Positions 16,355 through 25,303 of a stretch of DNA of 64,000 nucleotides are shown one piece after another. Source of the DNA: Rhizobium gallicum bv. gallicum R602sp. Lineage in GTDB: Bacteria; Pseudomonadota; Alphaproteobacteria; Rhizobiales; Rhizobiaceae. How positions within the stretch are numbered: the stretch's first letter is position 1; each line of letters begins with the position of its first letter. The stretch spans positions 2,108,001 to 2,172,000 of the forward strand of contig NZ_CP006880.1 of assembly GCF_000816845.1 (NCBI RefSeq), written 5' to 3'. The position numbers and the translations under genes are program-made. The notes beneath the pieces were generated by a model. It searched no databases. It was given only the letters and a program-made list of their open reading frames with translations, and was not told the DNA's origin.

Positions 16355-19300
16355 TTAGAGATAACCCTTTCGTCTGAGCCACGCCTTCAGTCCCTCGGTG
16401 CTGCGCGGCTCTACGTACGAGGCAAAGGCATTTTCATGCATCAGCGTCCCGTCCGAGGGTTGGTACCATAATGGATCGTCGCTCGGCAGCATCGCATCCT
16501 CCGCGGTAACCTTCTTCTGCGGCATCCACCACTGGCTGCCGTCCCAATACATTGTCGTCACGGAATCCTCGTAGCGCTTGCGCTCAGCGTTGTATGTCAC
16601 CGTCGGGTAGTCTGACAGATCCACCTTTGCTGGATCGACCGGAAGCTGGAGATATTTCAAGTCGTCCTGCGTCGCCGGCAGCTTACCCTTGCCATCGGCG
16701 GTCATGTCGCGAATGGTTTCGGACAATTCGGTCGCCTGCTCCGGCGTCAGCCGATTGAAGAGCTGGCCAAGACGTGCCCGCGTATATCCCTCGGCGCCGT
16801 AGGTCCCCGTCAGAACAGCGTCGGCACTGCGCGTCCCCTTGTCTCCGCCCATCAAATGTTCATCACCTGGGAAGACCGTCTGCAGGATGCCCATGACCCC
16901 TTCATCGAGAAGATCATTGTGTTCCGCCAGGCCCTCGGCGACCTTGCGATCCTTCACGCCGAACATCACCTGGATCGCGTCCGCATCCGCCTTGTCATAG
17001 GTATGGGAGGCATTATAGGCGCTTCGGCCCTGGACAATACCGGCGCCGGCGAGCTGCAGCACTGCCGCAACGCCGGAAATCTTCAGCGGACCGAGCCGGT
17101 TCATGAGCCGCACCAGTCCGTTGTTCGCCGCTTTGGCTTCGAGCGCACCGGCTCCACCAGCGGCTGCGAACATCGCATCACTCACGGTCGCAATGCCGTA
17201 GCCCGTCGCCTTGACACCATCGGCCTTGTCTCCGACGATCCAACCTGTGCCCTGCATGATGGCGTTGCTAAGATCCGCTCCGACATAGAGCGCGTCGATG
17301 CCAGTGCCACGAAGGAAATGCCCCGAATTCAACGCGCCGCTCCAGACTTTCTTCTGGCTTGATGAGAGACCGCTGCTGTTAACGCGCTCCTTGATCGCGT
17401 CGATCCTCGCTTCTGCCGTCGTCGGGACGTCAGGGCCTTTGCCAAGGATTATCTTGCGGGCGTTCGGCATCAATGCGGTCTTCGCCGCCGTCATCATCAT
17501 CATGGTGTGCGGCACGTAATAGACCATGTCGTCGCCGGTCGTGCCCAGCGCGTCGAGATTGCGCCCGAACAGGATCGCGCTGCCTCCTCCCGAAACCCTG
17601 TTGATAACATTGGTCCCGACATTGAGCCTCTCCATTTGCTGGATCTGGGTCCTTTCGGCGTCGGTCGCTTGGATCCGGCCGGCCACGATATCCTTGAGGC
17701 GGCCCTCGCCGATCTTCTCGGCCACGTCTTTGACGTACTTCTTGAGGTCGGGATTCTTGTCGTCCCCCTTCCCCTCGATATACTTCGTGACGGCGTCCTG
17801 CTCCGCCTTGCTCAAGCCAGCCCCACCGTTTGCGAAAGCGGATTGGATTCGGTTCTCCGCAAGCGCCGTGTGGATATCGCCAACACGGCCCTTGAGCGTT
17901 TCGGTAACCGCAAATGTTGCGAGCGCACGCGCCGAGCGCTCCACCCAGATCGTGCCGGTAGCGGCAGGATCGGCGCCCTTTTCCACATTGGCGTAGGGAT
18001 CCGGACCTTCGTTCTTCGGCATATCCGGAAGGCCCTTCATCGCCTCGCTGATCGACTTCGATTTCGTCATCATGATGCCGGTGCCGAACAGCGACGGTAT
18101 CGGCGCCTCGGTATTGAGGCCATCGACCTTGTTGAGCGGCGTCTCGTAGATCTTTAGGGCGAGATCGATGCTTTCCTGCTGCTCCCAGAGCTGCTGGCGG
18201 ACCTCGCCGTCCTTCGCCAGATCCTTGGATTTCTGCTTGTTCTCCGGGCTAAGGTTGTCGATCGCCTCCATGTCGCGGGCAAGCTGCGTGGCGCCCGAAA
18301 CCGGCTCGTCGCGTTTGACGCCATTCCAGCCGGACAGGCCGTGATAGAGCTCGTTGTAGGCCGTCGTTATCTTCTCGTCCTGCGCCTTCGAGACATTGCC
18401 GAAATTCTCGATGCTGCGGCGGACCGCCCATTGGGCGTCGGAGTTCTGCTCCAGATATTCATTGTAGCCAAGTTCGCCCTTGCCCTTCAGATCGTCGCTC
18501 TTCGCACTTCCGAGATCGGCCGTGCGGGCCGCGATCGCGGTCAACAGCGTCGTGCCGCTGCCCTTTGCGTCCTCGCTGCTCAAAATGTCAAAGATCCGCT
18601 GATGCGACAGCACGTTGATGGAGCTGCCGGGCAGATCGGTATTCATCTTGTCGACGAGGCGATTGGCGATATGGTCGACGATCTCCTTGCCGGCACCAGC
18701 TCTCTTGCCGTCGCCATAAAGAATGTTCTGCGAGGCAACAGCGAGATCCTGCACAGCCTTGATCTTTGCCTTGGTGTCTCCGTCGAGTCCCGAAGCGGCG
18801 AAGCTGTCGATCGACTGGTCGATCATCTTGCGGACGCGAGGGTCCGAGGCGATCAGCGAGCCGCTCGATTGATCGAGCAGCTTCTTGATATCTCCCGATG
18901 CCTTGCCGGAGGTATCGAAACTCGGAAGCGCATGGGCGCGGTCGGTCTTCTCGCTGAGCTTGGCGAGGAATTTCTCGGCGCCCTCGACGCCTCCCTTTCC
19001 ATAGGCGCTTTCGAGATCGCGGACGTGGCGATCGACACGCACCTCCTGAAGCGCGTCCTTGATCCCCGACTTCAGAGCGGCGCCGTATTTCTCCGGGTCG
19101 CCGGCGGTGTAGCCCGCATAGATCGAGGCGCGATTCGTGAGCGCAGTGACCTGTGCGCCCTCCTCGCTGCCGGCGGCGCGGGCAACATCGATGAGTTGAT
19201 CCTTTGTCTCCCTGGCGACCGCGTCATAGTCCTTCTTGTCGCCGAGGCTGGCGATGCGTCCGAGTTGATCGTCGGTCTTGCCGTCGGCCTTCCATTCCTT

Positions 19301-19945
19301 CTCCTTCATGTCGCGCACCTGATTGAGTGCCTCCATGAAGATCGGGTCGTCCGGTGCCCGCTCGGCGATGGGGCGGATGAGATCGCTCACCTCGCTCACG
19401 TCGAGCTTCTTGTCGTTGTTCTTGTCCGTGCCGAACTTCGGCGTTCCGAGGCTTTTTGAGGCCAGATCGACCTCCTCGGCGATCGCGACCACGAGATCGT
19501 CCTTCGCCTTGTCTCGATCGGTCTCGCTCTTGGCCTTGTCGCTGGCCGTGCCGAGTGCCGTTCGCTGCTTTTCGAGCAGGTCCAGCCGTTCCGGGCTCAG
19601 GACGAAAACATCGTCTCCCTGCTCCAGCGCCTTGTCTGCCTCTTTGCTCGCAGACGACCGGTTACCGAAAGCCTTCGGATCGAGCTCGGGTGTCGCCGCC
19701 GTTTGCTCGTTCAGCGCCTTGTTATCCTTCGGATCGATTCCCGCCTCCTCATAGATACGGAATGGCCAAAGCCCCGGCTCCACCTGGCGCTCGATGATGC
19801 CGGACGGACCGCCATTCCACGGCAGTGCGGGTGGAAACTCGTTCTTTTTGCCGCTCTTCGGCGTCTGATCGATGATCGTGTCGAACGACTTCGATGGGTC
19901 AGGACGTACGAAACGGTTGCGTGCGAAGAAATTGATCGAAGACAT
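16355..19945 (-). CDS. Very large protein (1196 aa) with one EF-hand loop, candidate T3SS-secreted protein
   Basis: A 1196-aa protein of unknown function without a signal peptide. Most of it is charged and helical, rich in Lys, Asp and Ala. Residues 174-185 (DKNNDKKLDVSE) form a complete canonical EF-hand calcium loop. Hydrophobic Gly/Ala-rich segments lie at about 924-975, and a region at about 870-1095 resembles the C-terminus of the 1041-aa LysM protein. The last ~80 residues are Trp/Tyr-rich (MYWDGSQWWMPQKK). Its leader region holds a small gene at 20060-20287 that may start the operon. It could be an effector or translocator of the adjacent T3SS. The start at 19945 is the first ATG; its ribosome site is only fair. 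Confidence 0.85.
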   Translation of the reverse strand: MSSINFFARNRFVRPDPSKSFDTIIDQTPKSGKKNEFPPALPWNGGPSGIIERQVEPGLWPFRIYEEAGIDPKDNKALNEQTAATPELDPKAFGNRSSASKEADKALEQGDDVFVLSPERLDLLEKQRTALGTASDKAKSETDRDKAKDDLVVAIAEEVDLASKSLGTPKFGTDKNNDKKLDVSEVSDLIRPIAERAPDDPIFMEALNQVRDMKEKEWKADGKTDDQLGRIASLGDKKDYDAVARETKDQLIDVARAAGSEEGAQVTALTNRASIYAGYTAGDPEKYGAALKSGIKDALQEVRVDRHVRDLESAYGKGGVEGAEKFLAKLSEKTDRAHALPSFDTSGKASGDIKKLLDQSSGSLIASDPRVRKMIDQSIDSFAASGLDGDTKAKIKAVQDLAVASQNILYGDGKRAGAGKEIVDHIANRLVDKMNTDLPGSSINVLSHQRIFDILSSEDAKGSGTTLLTAIAARTADLGSAKSDDLKGKGELGYNEYLEQNSDAQWAVRRSIENFGNVSKAQDEKITTAYNELYHGLSGWNGVKRDEPVSGATQLARDMEAIDNLSPENKQKSKDLAKDGEVRQQLWEQQESIDLALKIYETPLNKVDGLNTEAPIPSLFGTGIMMTKSKSISEAMKGLPDMPKNEGPDPYANVEKGADPAATGTIWVERSARALATFAVTETLKGRVGDIHTALAENRIQSAFANGGAGLSKAEQDAVTKYIEGKGDDKNPDLKKYVKDVAEKIGEGRLKDIVAGRIQATDAERTQIQQMERLNVGTNVINRVSGGGSAILFGRNLDALGTTGDDMVYYVPHTMMMMTAAKTALMPNARKIILGKGPDVPTTAEARIDAIKERVNSSGLSSSQKKVWSGALNSGHFLRGTGIDALYVGADLSNAIMQGTGWIVGDKADGVKATGYGIATVSDAMFAAAGGAGALEAKAANNGLVRLMNRLGPLKISGVAAVLQLAGAGIVQGRSAYNASHTYDKADADAIQVMFGVKDRKVAEGLAEHNDLLDEGVMGILQTVFPGDEHLMGGDKGTRSADAVLTGTYGAEGYTRARLGQLFNRLTPEQATELSETIRDMTADGKGKLPATQDDLKYLQLPVDPAKVDLSDYPTVTYNAERKRYEDSVTTMYWDGSQWWMPQKKVTAEDAMLPSDDPLWYQPSDGTLMHENAFASYVEPRSTEGLKAWLRRKGYL

Positions 19946-20059
19946 TAGCTATTCCCTGCTCCGTTTTTTGAAACTCGGATCGGCAAGAGTGCCGCAGAAT
20001 GCAAATCAAAGGGCGGCGGTGCCGTCCTTTGAGAACGTCAGGACCTGGGGATGGGCACC

Positions 20060-20287
20060 CTAGTGGATGCAATATGCAGTGCGTGCATGGTCGCCGATAA
20101 AATTGTTCATGCGCTTGTCATCAATGGCTCTGTCATTTGACGCTTCCGATGACCATGAATGCTGCGTCAACGCGCAGAAAATCTCCCGCCAGGCCTTCGC
20201 CTGTTGCGGCGAGACATCGATTTCCCGGATGTTGTCGGCACTCTTCGGCCGAAACCCTTTGACGACGACCTCCAAAGTGAACGCCAT
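20060..20287 (-). CDS. Hypothetical 75-aa protein upstream of the 1196-aa protein
   Basis: A 75-aa frame with a strong ribosome binding site (GGGAGG five bases before the ATG). It lies 114 bases upstream of the 1196-aa gene on the same strand and may be co-transcribed with it. The N-terminus starts MAFTLEVVVKGFRP; a predicted short strand and two helices follow. I do not recognise the family. Position before a putative secreted protein suggests a small partner or regulator, but 75 aa is short for a class I T3SS chaperone. Confidence 0.5.
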   Translation of the reverse strand: MAFTLEVVVKGFRPKSADNIREIDVSPQQAKAWREIFCALTQHSWSSEASNDRAIDDKRMNNFIGDHARTAYCIH

Positions 20288-20708
20288 GATTACCTCCCCT
20301 GCGTGCGTCGATCGTGGTGGAGTTATGCCTACTGAAAGGCGTTTCGTTTAACCGGCTCACTACTTTAGGCGTTCTCCATACGACGTGTTTGCAAAGATGA
20401 AAAGATACCACGATAACTATTAGCGATTGCAAATATATGGACATTTGAAGAATTCTACGCCATATAGTAGCATAATGGACGGATTGATCTCTCGTTTTCT
20501 ACCCTGGCCCAAGTTTTGGCGAGCACTCCGCATCCGGTGGTCGTCAAGGGATTCCGTCTCGCCGTTAGCGGCTCTGTCTGCAACCTCTAGCAGAGTAACG
20601 CAGGCCGGTGGCGCACCGGGTTGGAGCTCTGTTCAAAGGAATGACGACGGTCGCGCAATGGCCTCGTGACTGCTGCTTCGATCTGCGTAGTCGCCGAAAT
20701 GCCTTTCT
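20288..20708. other. Non-coding or decayed stretch
   Basis: About 420 bases with no convincing gene. The first ~170 bases are AT-rich and probably hold the leftward promoter for the 75-aa/1196-aa unit. The remainder leads into a broken sigma-factor gene and may contain its eroded 5' part. Confidence 0.4.
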
Positions 20709-20895
20709 TGCGAGGCGCACTTCTCCCAAGGCGCCGTCGAAGGACAGCCCGCAATGCGGGTCTTTGACAATACCGGCCCGATGGAAAAGCCGACGCATTT
20801 CATCCTGATCGACTGGCGGGGGAATTCGGATCGAGGCTATCCGCGACTTCCTGTTCGCTCCCTATGCGCTCGAAGCCGTCGATTGGGTAAAGCGG
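20709..20895 (+). pseudogene. Remnant of an ECF sigma factor gene (C-terminal SnoaL-like domain)
   Basis: Two frames together encode the C-terminal part of an ECF sigma factor of the SigJ/ECF41 type. The first frame reads EGQPAMRVFDN, then EKPTHFILIDW; after a one-base shift in the GGGGG run near 20818 it continues IRIEAIRDFLFAPYALEAVDW. The upstream sigma-2/sigma-4 domains are not readable. The gene is therefore both truncated and frameshifted. Confidence 0.7.
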
Positions 20896-21083
20896 CTCTC
20901 GAACGGCACCATAGGAAACAGCATGATCATTGATCCTGCCGCCAAAGGATTTCGGCGATCTGGGTGGCGCACAGTCTACATACCGATTGCCTGAATGGCT
21001 GGCGGCATCTCGGTTATTGTTTGAACGGCGCCTTGTGCTAGATCTTTGTGCTGGTGACGTTGAAGAAAATTGGAGCTCGCAGA

Positions 21084-21698
21084 ATGAGTGTCACTGCGCT
21101 TATCGCATACTGTCTTGCGCTTCTTTTGGCAGTCGCCACGCCCGGCCCCGCAATGTTCGCCGTCATTACGACCGGCGTAAGCCGTGGCACATTCTCCGCG
21201 CTCACCGTCGGGCTGGGTATAGCACTGAGCGACGTCGTTTTGGTCAATATCGCGCTTGCAGGCCTGGTCGCGATCGCCCAGTCCTTTTCCTGGCTTTTCA
21301 CGGCGATGAAGTATGCAGGTGCGGGCTATCTCATCTTTCTTGGCTACCGCATGTGGAGGGCTGCAAGCGGGTTCGAGGCTCCGGAGGGCGTCCAGCCAGC
21401 CAGTGCCACGCGGCAGCTAGGATTGGGGGCTGCCATCGCCTTGGGAAATCCGAAAGCGATCCTTTTCCACGCCAGCCTTATGCCGCTAATCCTTAATGTG
21501 GGCTCGCTGAGCGCGTTCGACGTCGCAATCATCATGATGGTCGTCTTCGGCGTCAACACCCTCACCATGGGAACCTACGCGGTCCTTGCCGGGGCGTCTT
21601 CGCGATGGTTTCGCTCCGCGGGCGCGATCCGCGCCCTGAACCGGACCGCTGGTGGCGCCATGATCGGAACCGGAGTCCTCATCGCTGCGCGGCCATGA
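21084..21698 (+). CDS. LysE/RhtB-family amino acid exporter (first copy)
   Basis: A 204-aa membrane protein with about six helices and the LysE-family features LAVATPGPAMFAVITTGVSRG at the N-terminus, GYLIFLGYRMWR and ALGNPKAILFHASLMPL. It would export an amino acid or related metabolite; the substrate cannot be told from sequence. ATG at 21084 has GGAG eight bases upstream. It appears intact although remnants surround it. A second related exporter begins at 22144 on the same strand. Confidence 0.88.
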   Translation: MSVTALIAYCLALLLAVATPGPAMFAVITTGVSRGTFSALTVGLGIALSDVVLVNIALAGLVAIAQSFSWLFTAMKYAGAGYLIFLGYRMWRAASGFEAPEGVQPASATRQLGLGAAIALGNPKAILFHASLMPLILNVGSLSAFDVAIIMMVVFGVNTLTMGTYAVLAGASSRWFRSAGAIRALNRTAGGAMIGTGVLIAARP

Positions 21699-22143
21699 GG
21701 CGACCTGGCCTCCAACCGCCCACCTCCATCTCGCAGGCCTTTTTTCGCATCCTCACGGTCGTACAGATCCGTCTGGCATTGCCCGTTGGAACAAGGTGTA
21801 AGGGGCCTGGGGTGTTCCATCTAATCGTCGCAGGTTTTGAAGGTCCTGCGGCATGAGGTGCGATAGGTCTCGCCGACCTAACCCATTCGGCGCGACCCTC
21901 CTCGTACATCTCACTATAGCTCAACAGCGGAACTCGTCATCGACGATCGTACCGCCGGTCCTATCGTCAAGGGACTTCCCGAATTCCACCCGAAGACTTT
22001 TTGGCCAGCGCTGGTGTTCAATATTCCGCGGCGTCGGCCCTATCTCACCGATAACGAAACCGGATGATCAAGACTAGGTTGCCTCGCCCACAAATGCGCT
22101 CTACGTCAGCTCGGATTATAACTCCGTTAGCAGGTTCAATCAG
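21699..22143. other. Gap between the two LysE genes, possible coding remnant
   Basis: About 445 bases without a complete gene. On the plus strand from about 21930 to a stop at 22067 a frame reads ELVIDDRTAGPIVKGLPEF and continues HPKTFWPALVFNIPRRR, which looks like real protein but has no start and no family I can name. It is probably a fragment of a lost gene. Confidence 0.35.
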
Positions 22144-22758
22144 ATGACACTGTCCGGTTTCATTGCCTATTCTACCGCCTTGGCAGTCGCCGCCATCATT
22201 CCAGGCCCTCAGATCGTTGCGATCGTCGCACATGCCTTGAAAAGCGGCTACAGGCGCGCATTATGGGCAACTGCTGGCATGGTGGTGGGCGACGCGCTTT
22301 ATCTTATAAGCGTTTTGGCGGGCCTCGCCTATATCGCTGAAACGTTCAGCGTACTCCTGATCGCCATCAAATGGGTGGGCGTTGCATATCTCTTCTGGTT
22401 GGCATTTCGTTTTTGGACAGCTCGCGAACGGCTACATGTCAACGACGAGGACGTTGATGGCGAAGGGCGCAGCGCCTTTGTCTCGGGGGTGCTGGTGACG
22501 ATCGGCAATCCGAAATCCATCCTGTTCTATATTTCGATTGTGCCGACAGTGCTTAACATTGAGGATGTTACTTTTTGGGATGGAGCCACGCTCGTTTTCA
22601 TCACAGCCGTCGTCCTGTCCGCGGCACAGTTTCCGTTCGCAATCGCAGGTGCTAGGGCACGTCGCTCCTTTCAGTCACCTTCGACGATGCGGCTCTTTAA
22701 TCGGGGAGCTGCGGTCGGTCTGGGGGGCGCCGCGGTCTCGATCGCCGTCCGAAACTAA
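22144..22758 (+). CDS. LysE/RhtB-family amino acid exporter (second copy)
   Basis: A 204-aa LysE-family protein of the same length as the first copy but clearly diverged. It has the N-terminal ALAVAAIIPGPQIVAIVAHA motif, AYLFWLAFRFW and TIGNPKSILFYISIVP. Six membrane helices are predicted. The two copies are not a recent duplication; similarity is at family level. Immediately downstream lies an eroded LysR-type regulator on the opposite strand, which may once have controlled this exporter, as LysG controls LysE. Confidence 0.88.
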   Translation: MTLSGFIAYSTALAVAAIIPGPQIVAIVAHALKSGYRRALWATAGMVVGDALYLISVLAGLAYIAETFSVLLIAIKWVGVAYLFWLAFRFWTARERLHVNDEDVDGEGRSAFVSGVLVTIGNPKSILFYISIVPTVLNIEDVTFWDGATLVFITAVVLSAAQFPFAIAGARARRSFQSPSTMRLFNRGAAVGLGGAAVSIAVRN

Positions 22759-22779
22759 ACCCTCCCCAGGAGAGGCCGA

Positions 22780-23000
22780 CGCTCCAAAAACATTGCGGGG
22801 CGGGGTCGAGGATATAACGCCCTCTCGCAGCGCCCGTGGAAGCTCTCCCCTGCCCTGGCCAATACCACCATCCGGTCGAGCGGGTGAACAGCTGGCAGCC
22901 GAGTTCCCGTTCCAGGGCCTGCACATGGTTACAAAGCGCCGATTGGGCAGTCCGGCAGAGCGCGCCTGCAGGTCTTCAGCCTCGATGTCGTCGCGCCATG
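22780..23000 (-). pseudogene. Remnant of a LysR-type regulator (N-terminal HTH)
   Basis: On the minus strand one frame reads RTAQSALCNHVQALERELGCQLFTRSTG, the helix-turn-helix part of a LysR regulator. The segment before it is only readable in a different frame (EDLQARSAG), and no effector-binding domain follows. It lies convergent with the second LysE exporter, the usual partner arrangement for this family. Confidence 0.6.
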
Positions 23001-23039
23001 GGTTCCGGCACATTGCCCCAACCGATCCCCTCCTTCAGC

Positions 23040-23276
23040 TGCATATGCTTGACTGGCAGCCTAAGAGGCGGCATTTCGATCGAGCTGGCGCTGTCCTTGC
23101 CGACGACGCCCTTCAATTCGGCGCTCCTTGCGGCCACCTATGCCATCGTAATCTTCACGATCGTCGTCCAGGACTTTACGCTGGGAAGGGTTGCCATGCG
23201 AGCGTTGCAAGCACCCGTTCTCCCGCGCTTGAGATCTGCAAATGTGCTTAATGCGCGACGGCTGATGAGAGACTAG
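23040..23276 (+). pseudogene. 3' fragment of a CPA1 Na+/H+ antiporter gene
   Basis: The plus-strand frame ending at 23276 reads LTGSLRGGISIELALSLP, then LLAATYAIVIFTIVVQDFTLGR. This matches the last two helices of CPA1-type sodium/proton antiporters, whose usual form is W-G-G-L-R-G-G-I-S-V-A-L-A-L-S-L-P. There is no membrane protein upstream: that sequence is the LysR remnant on the other strand. Only the 3' end has been retained. Confidence 0.7.
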
Positions 23277-23453
23277 GAAGTGTCTTCCTTTCGCAATCGG
23301 GATCGCGCTGGCACTTAATCGGCGCCGGAGCGGCGGGATGGTTCGGACATACTGACAACCTGGGACCGTCCGCTTGGATGGGCGCGGGCTCGTCCGGCAA
23401 AGTAGATTACTTGGCACCTTGAGGATCAGCGAAGGAGGATCTACATCCCCCGC

Positions 23454-24248
23454 ATGAAAATCTTTAATGCCGAGGTGGGCTCCCACCGCGAATCACTCCG
23501 GCACGCTCTTCGACGGCTCGAAAGGGCCGAGGGAGCACAGGCCTTCACCCTCCGGCTCATCTTCGCCGTGATCGACGTCGCCATTCTTGCCTTCTTCCTT
23601 CTCGGGCCGTACCTCCGTTCCGGACCCTCCTATTTGATCATCGACTACGCGATCGCGGTGTGGATCGCCGCCGAGATGGCCGTCCTGGCCGTCGCCGCAC
23701 CTTCCGTCCGGAATTGGATCCGGCGGCCGATGACCTGGATCGATTTCGTGGTGCTGGCCACGCTGCTGCTGCCGGACCTGCTCTTCAACTTCGCCTTTCT
23801 GCGGATCATGCGATTCTGGGCGATCGGCAGAAGTCCATTGCTCAAGGAAGCGTTGCGCAAGGCCGGCTATTCCCACCTCCTCGACGTCGTCAGAGCGGTA
23901 ATCAACCTACTCGTGTTTCTCTTCATGGCGACGGGTTTTGTCTATACGTCCTTCTTCTACAACAGGGAGGGCGGCGAAGGATTCGTCGATGCGCTCTACT
24001 TCACGGTGGCGACCGTGACAACGACGGGATTCGGCGATATCACGCTCCCGGGAACGCTCGGCAAGCTCACTTCCGTTGTGACGATGATCGTGGGCATCTC
24101 GCTGTTCGTGAGGCTCGCCCAGGCGGTTGTCCGGCCCCACAAGGTGACTTACCCTTGCCACCGTTGCGGTCTCCAGCGGCACGACGCCGACGCTGTGCAC
24201 TGCAAAGCCTGCGGGGAAGTCCTCAACATCCCCGATGAGGGATCGTAA
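23454..24248 (+). CDS. Voltage-gated-type potassium channel with C-terminal zinc ribbon
   Basis: A 264-aa ion channel. Four membrane segments precede a pore loop, with an S4-like FLRIMRFWAIGR at about 115-126. The pore has the filter TTTGFGD at 189-195, which differs from the usual T-V-G-Y-G-D and resembles bacterial K+ channels with GFGD. One more helix follows. The last 30 residues carry two Cys pairs (CHRC and CKAC) that look like a zinc ribbon, an unusual regulatory tail. It is the only intact gene between two decayed stretches. No partner is visible. Confidence 0.85.
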   Translation: MKIFNAEVGSHRESLRHALRRLERAEGAQAFTLRLIFAVIDVAILAFFLLGPYLRSGPSYLIIDYAIAVWIAAEMAVLAVAAPSVRNWIRRPMTWIDFVVLATLLLPDLLFNFAFLRIMRFWAIGRSPLLKEALRKAGYSHLLDVVRAVINLLVFLFMATGFVYTSFFYNREGGEGFVDALYFTVATVTTTGFGDITLPGTLGKLTSVVTMIVGISLFVRLAQAVVRPHKVTYPCHRCGLQRHDADAVHCKACGEVLNIPDEGS

Positions 24249-24599
24249 AATTACTTCTCTGGACGGACAGCGGCGTCGGGGTATGGCTGGCAGGCAAGGA
24301 AGAGGGCCGACGAATGCGGCAGCGGCCGAGGCCAGAATGAGTAAGCGAAACGAACCATGTGCGATCCTGCGATATGCCGGTGTCGTTTGGCGGCTAGTTG
24401 TAAGAATCCCGTTTCATTGATATCAAATAGTTAGCATAGCAGGAATTGAGAATTGGCGCTTAAATTGAGAAGAGCGAGCCGTTTGTACGTAAACTGAGGT
24501 CGGGCTGCGGCGTGTATTATGGCCGAGCATTTTTGAATTCTCCCTATAACTTTAGATATACTAATTGTAATCGCTTCCGACCTTGCATTTGGAGACCCC
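24249..24599. other. AT-rich intergenic stretch, nothing recognised
   Basis: About 350 bases downstream of the channel gene without a convincing reading frame. The second half is distinctly AT-rich compared with its surroundings. No repeat, hairpin or promoter is clear. Confidence 0.4.
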
Positions 24600-25225
24600 T
24601 ATCTGCCTCCGACTTTCCCATATTTAAATGCCAAACTTCGCCGGAAGAGCCGCATTTTTATTAACGACCAAGCGACGGCCGTTGCAAAGACGTTGGGCCA
24701 GATTGTCTCAACGACAAGGACGAGGCTGTCGTTTTCCAGTTCGGGCAGGACATCGGGCACGGTAGGTGGGTGACGCCACGGCTATGATGTGAGCTGGCGC
24801 CAGTGTTCGGGCGACGATGCCCCCGTGCCTTTGCGGTGGTTTTGGCAGGCATCGACGAGGTCCTGCTTCAGATCCGCCGGTTCCTTGACTCCCACGCCAG
24901 CGGGATATTGAGTCAGCCCAACATGGACGACCGCCTGACCAGCGTGTTGCCGCACGATCGCCATCGCCTCAACCAAATCCTTTCGATAAGGGCGACATCG
25001 AGGGCGTCGCCGCTGATCCATACCCGGTACAACTGCGGCCTCTGACAGTATATTTTTGTAAGGAGGACCTGCTGTATGCGAGAATCGGTCGCACTACCAA
25101 TTCCCCCATCAAAGACCCATCGCGCTGGATTTTTAAGTATTCCGGCTGTGAATTTCAGAGCGTCGATATCCGGGTCGGGAATGAATGTCCCTCGGCTTGA
25201 CCGCCGGAGTTCGCCTACCAAGGAG
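24600..25225 (-). pseudogene. Decayed conjugation-related gene (TraH-like fragment)
   Basis: The minus strand holds three protein-like pieces in different frames: GIGSATDSRIQQVLLTK and RPQLYRVWISGDALDVALIE near 25050-25130, then EAMAIVRQHAGQAVVHVGLT and KQDLVDACQNHRKGT at 24810-24990, then DVLPELENDSLVLVVETIW near 24690. The middle piece resembles, from memory, the TraH conjugal transfer protein of rhizobial and Agrobacterium plasmids. The frame changes indicate a broken gene or fused remnants. A search with the middle segment would settle it. Confidence 0.4.
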
Positions 25226-25303
25226 AAAGAAGATCAAGGCCCGGTCGATCTTAAACCGAGCCTTCGATCCGTAAGTCTTTTTGATCGCTGACGTTTCAGG
25301 TTG

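Noticed and set aside
20427..20669. 80-codon plus-strand frame after the T3SS region
   Set aside because: No ribosome site, no protein-like pattern and no neighbour support; part of a decayed stretch.
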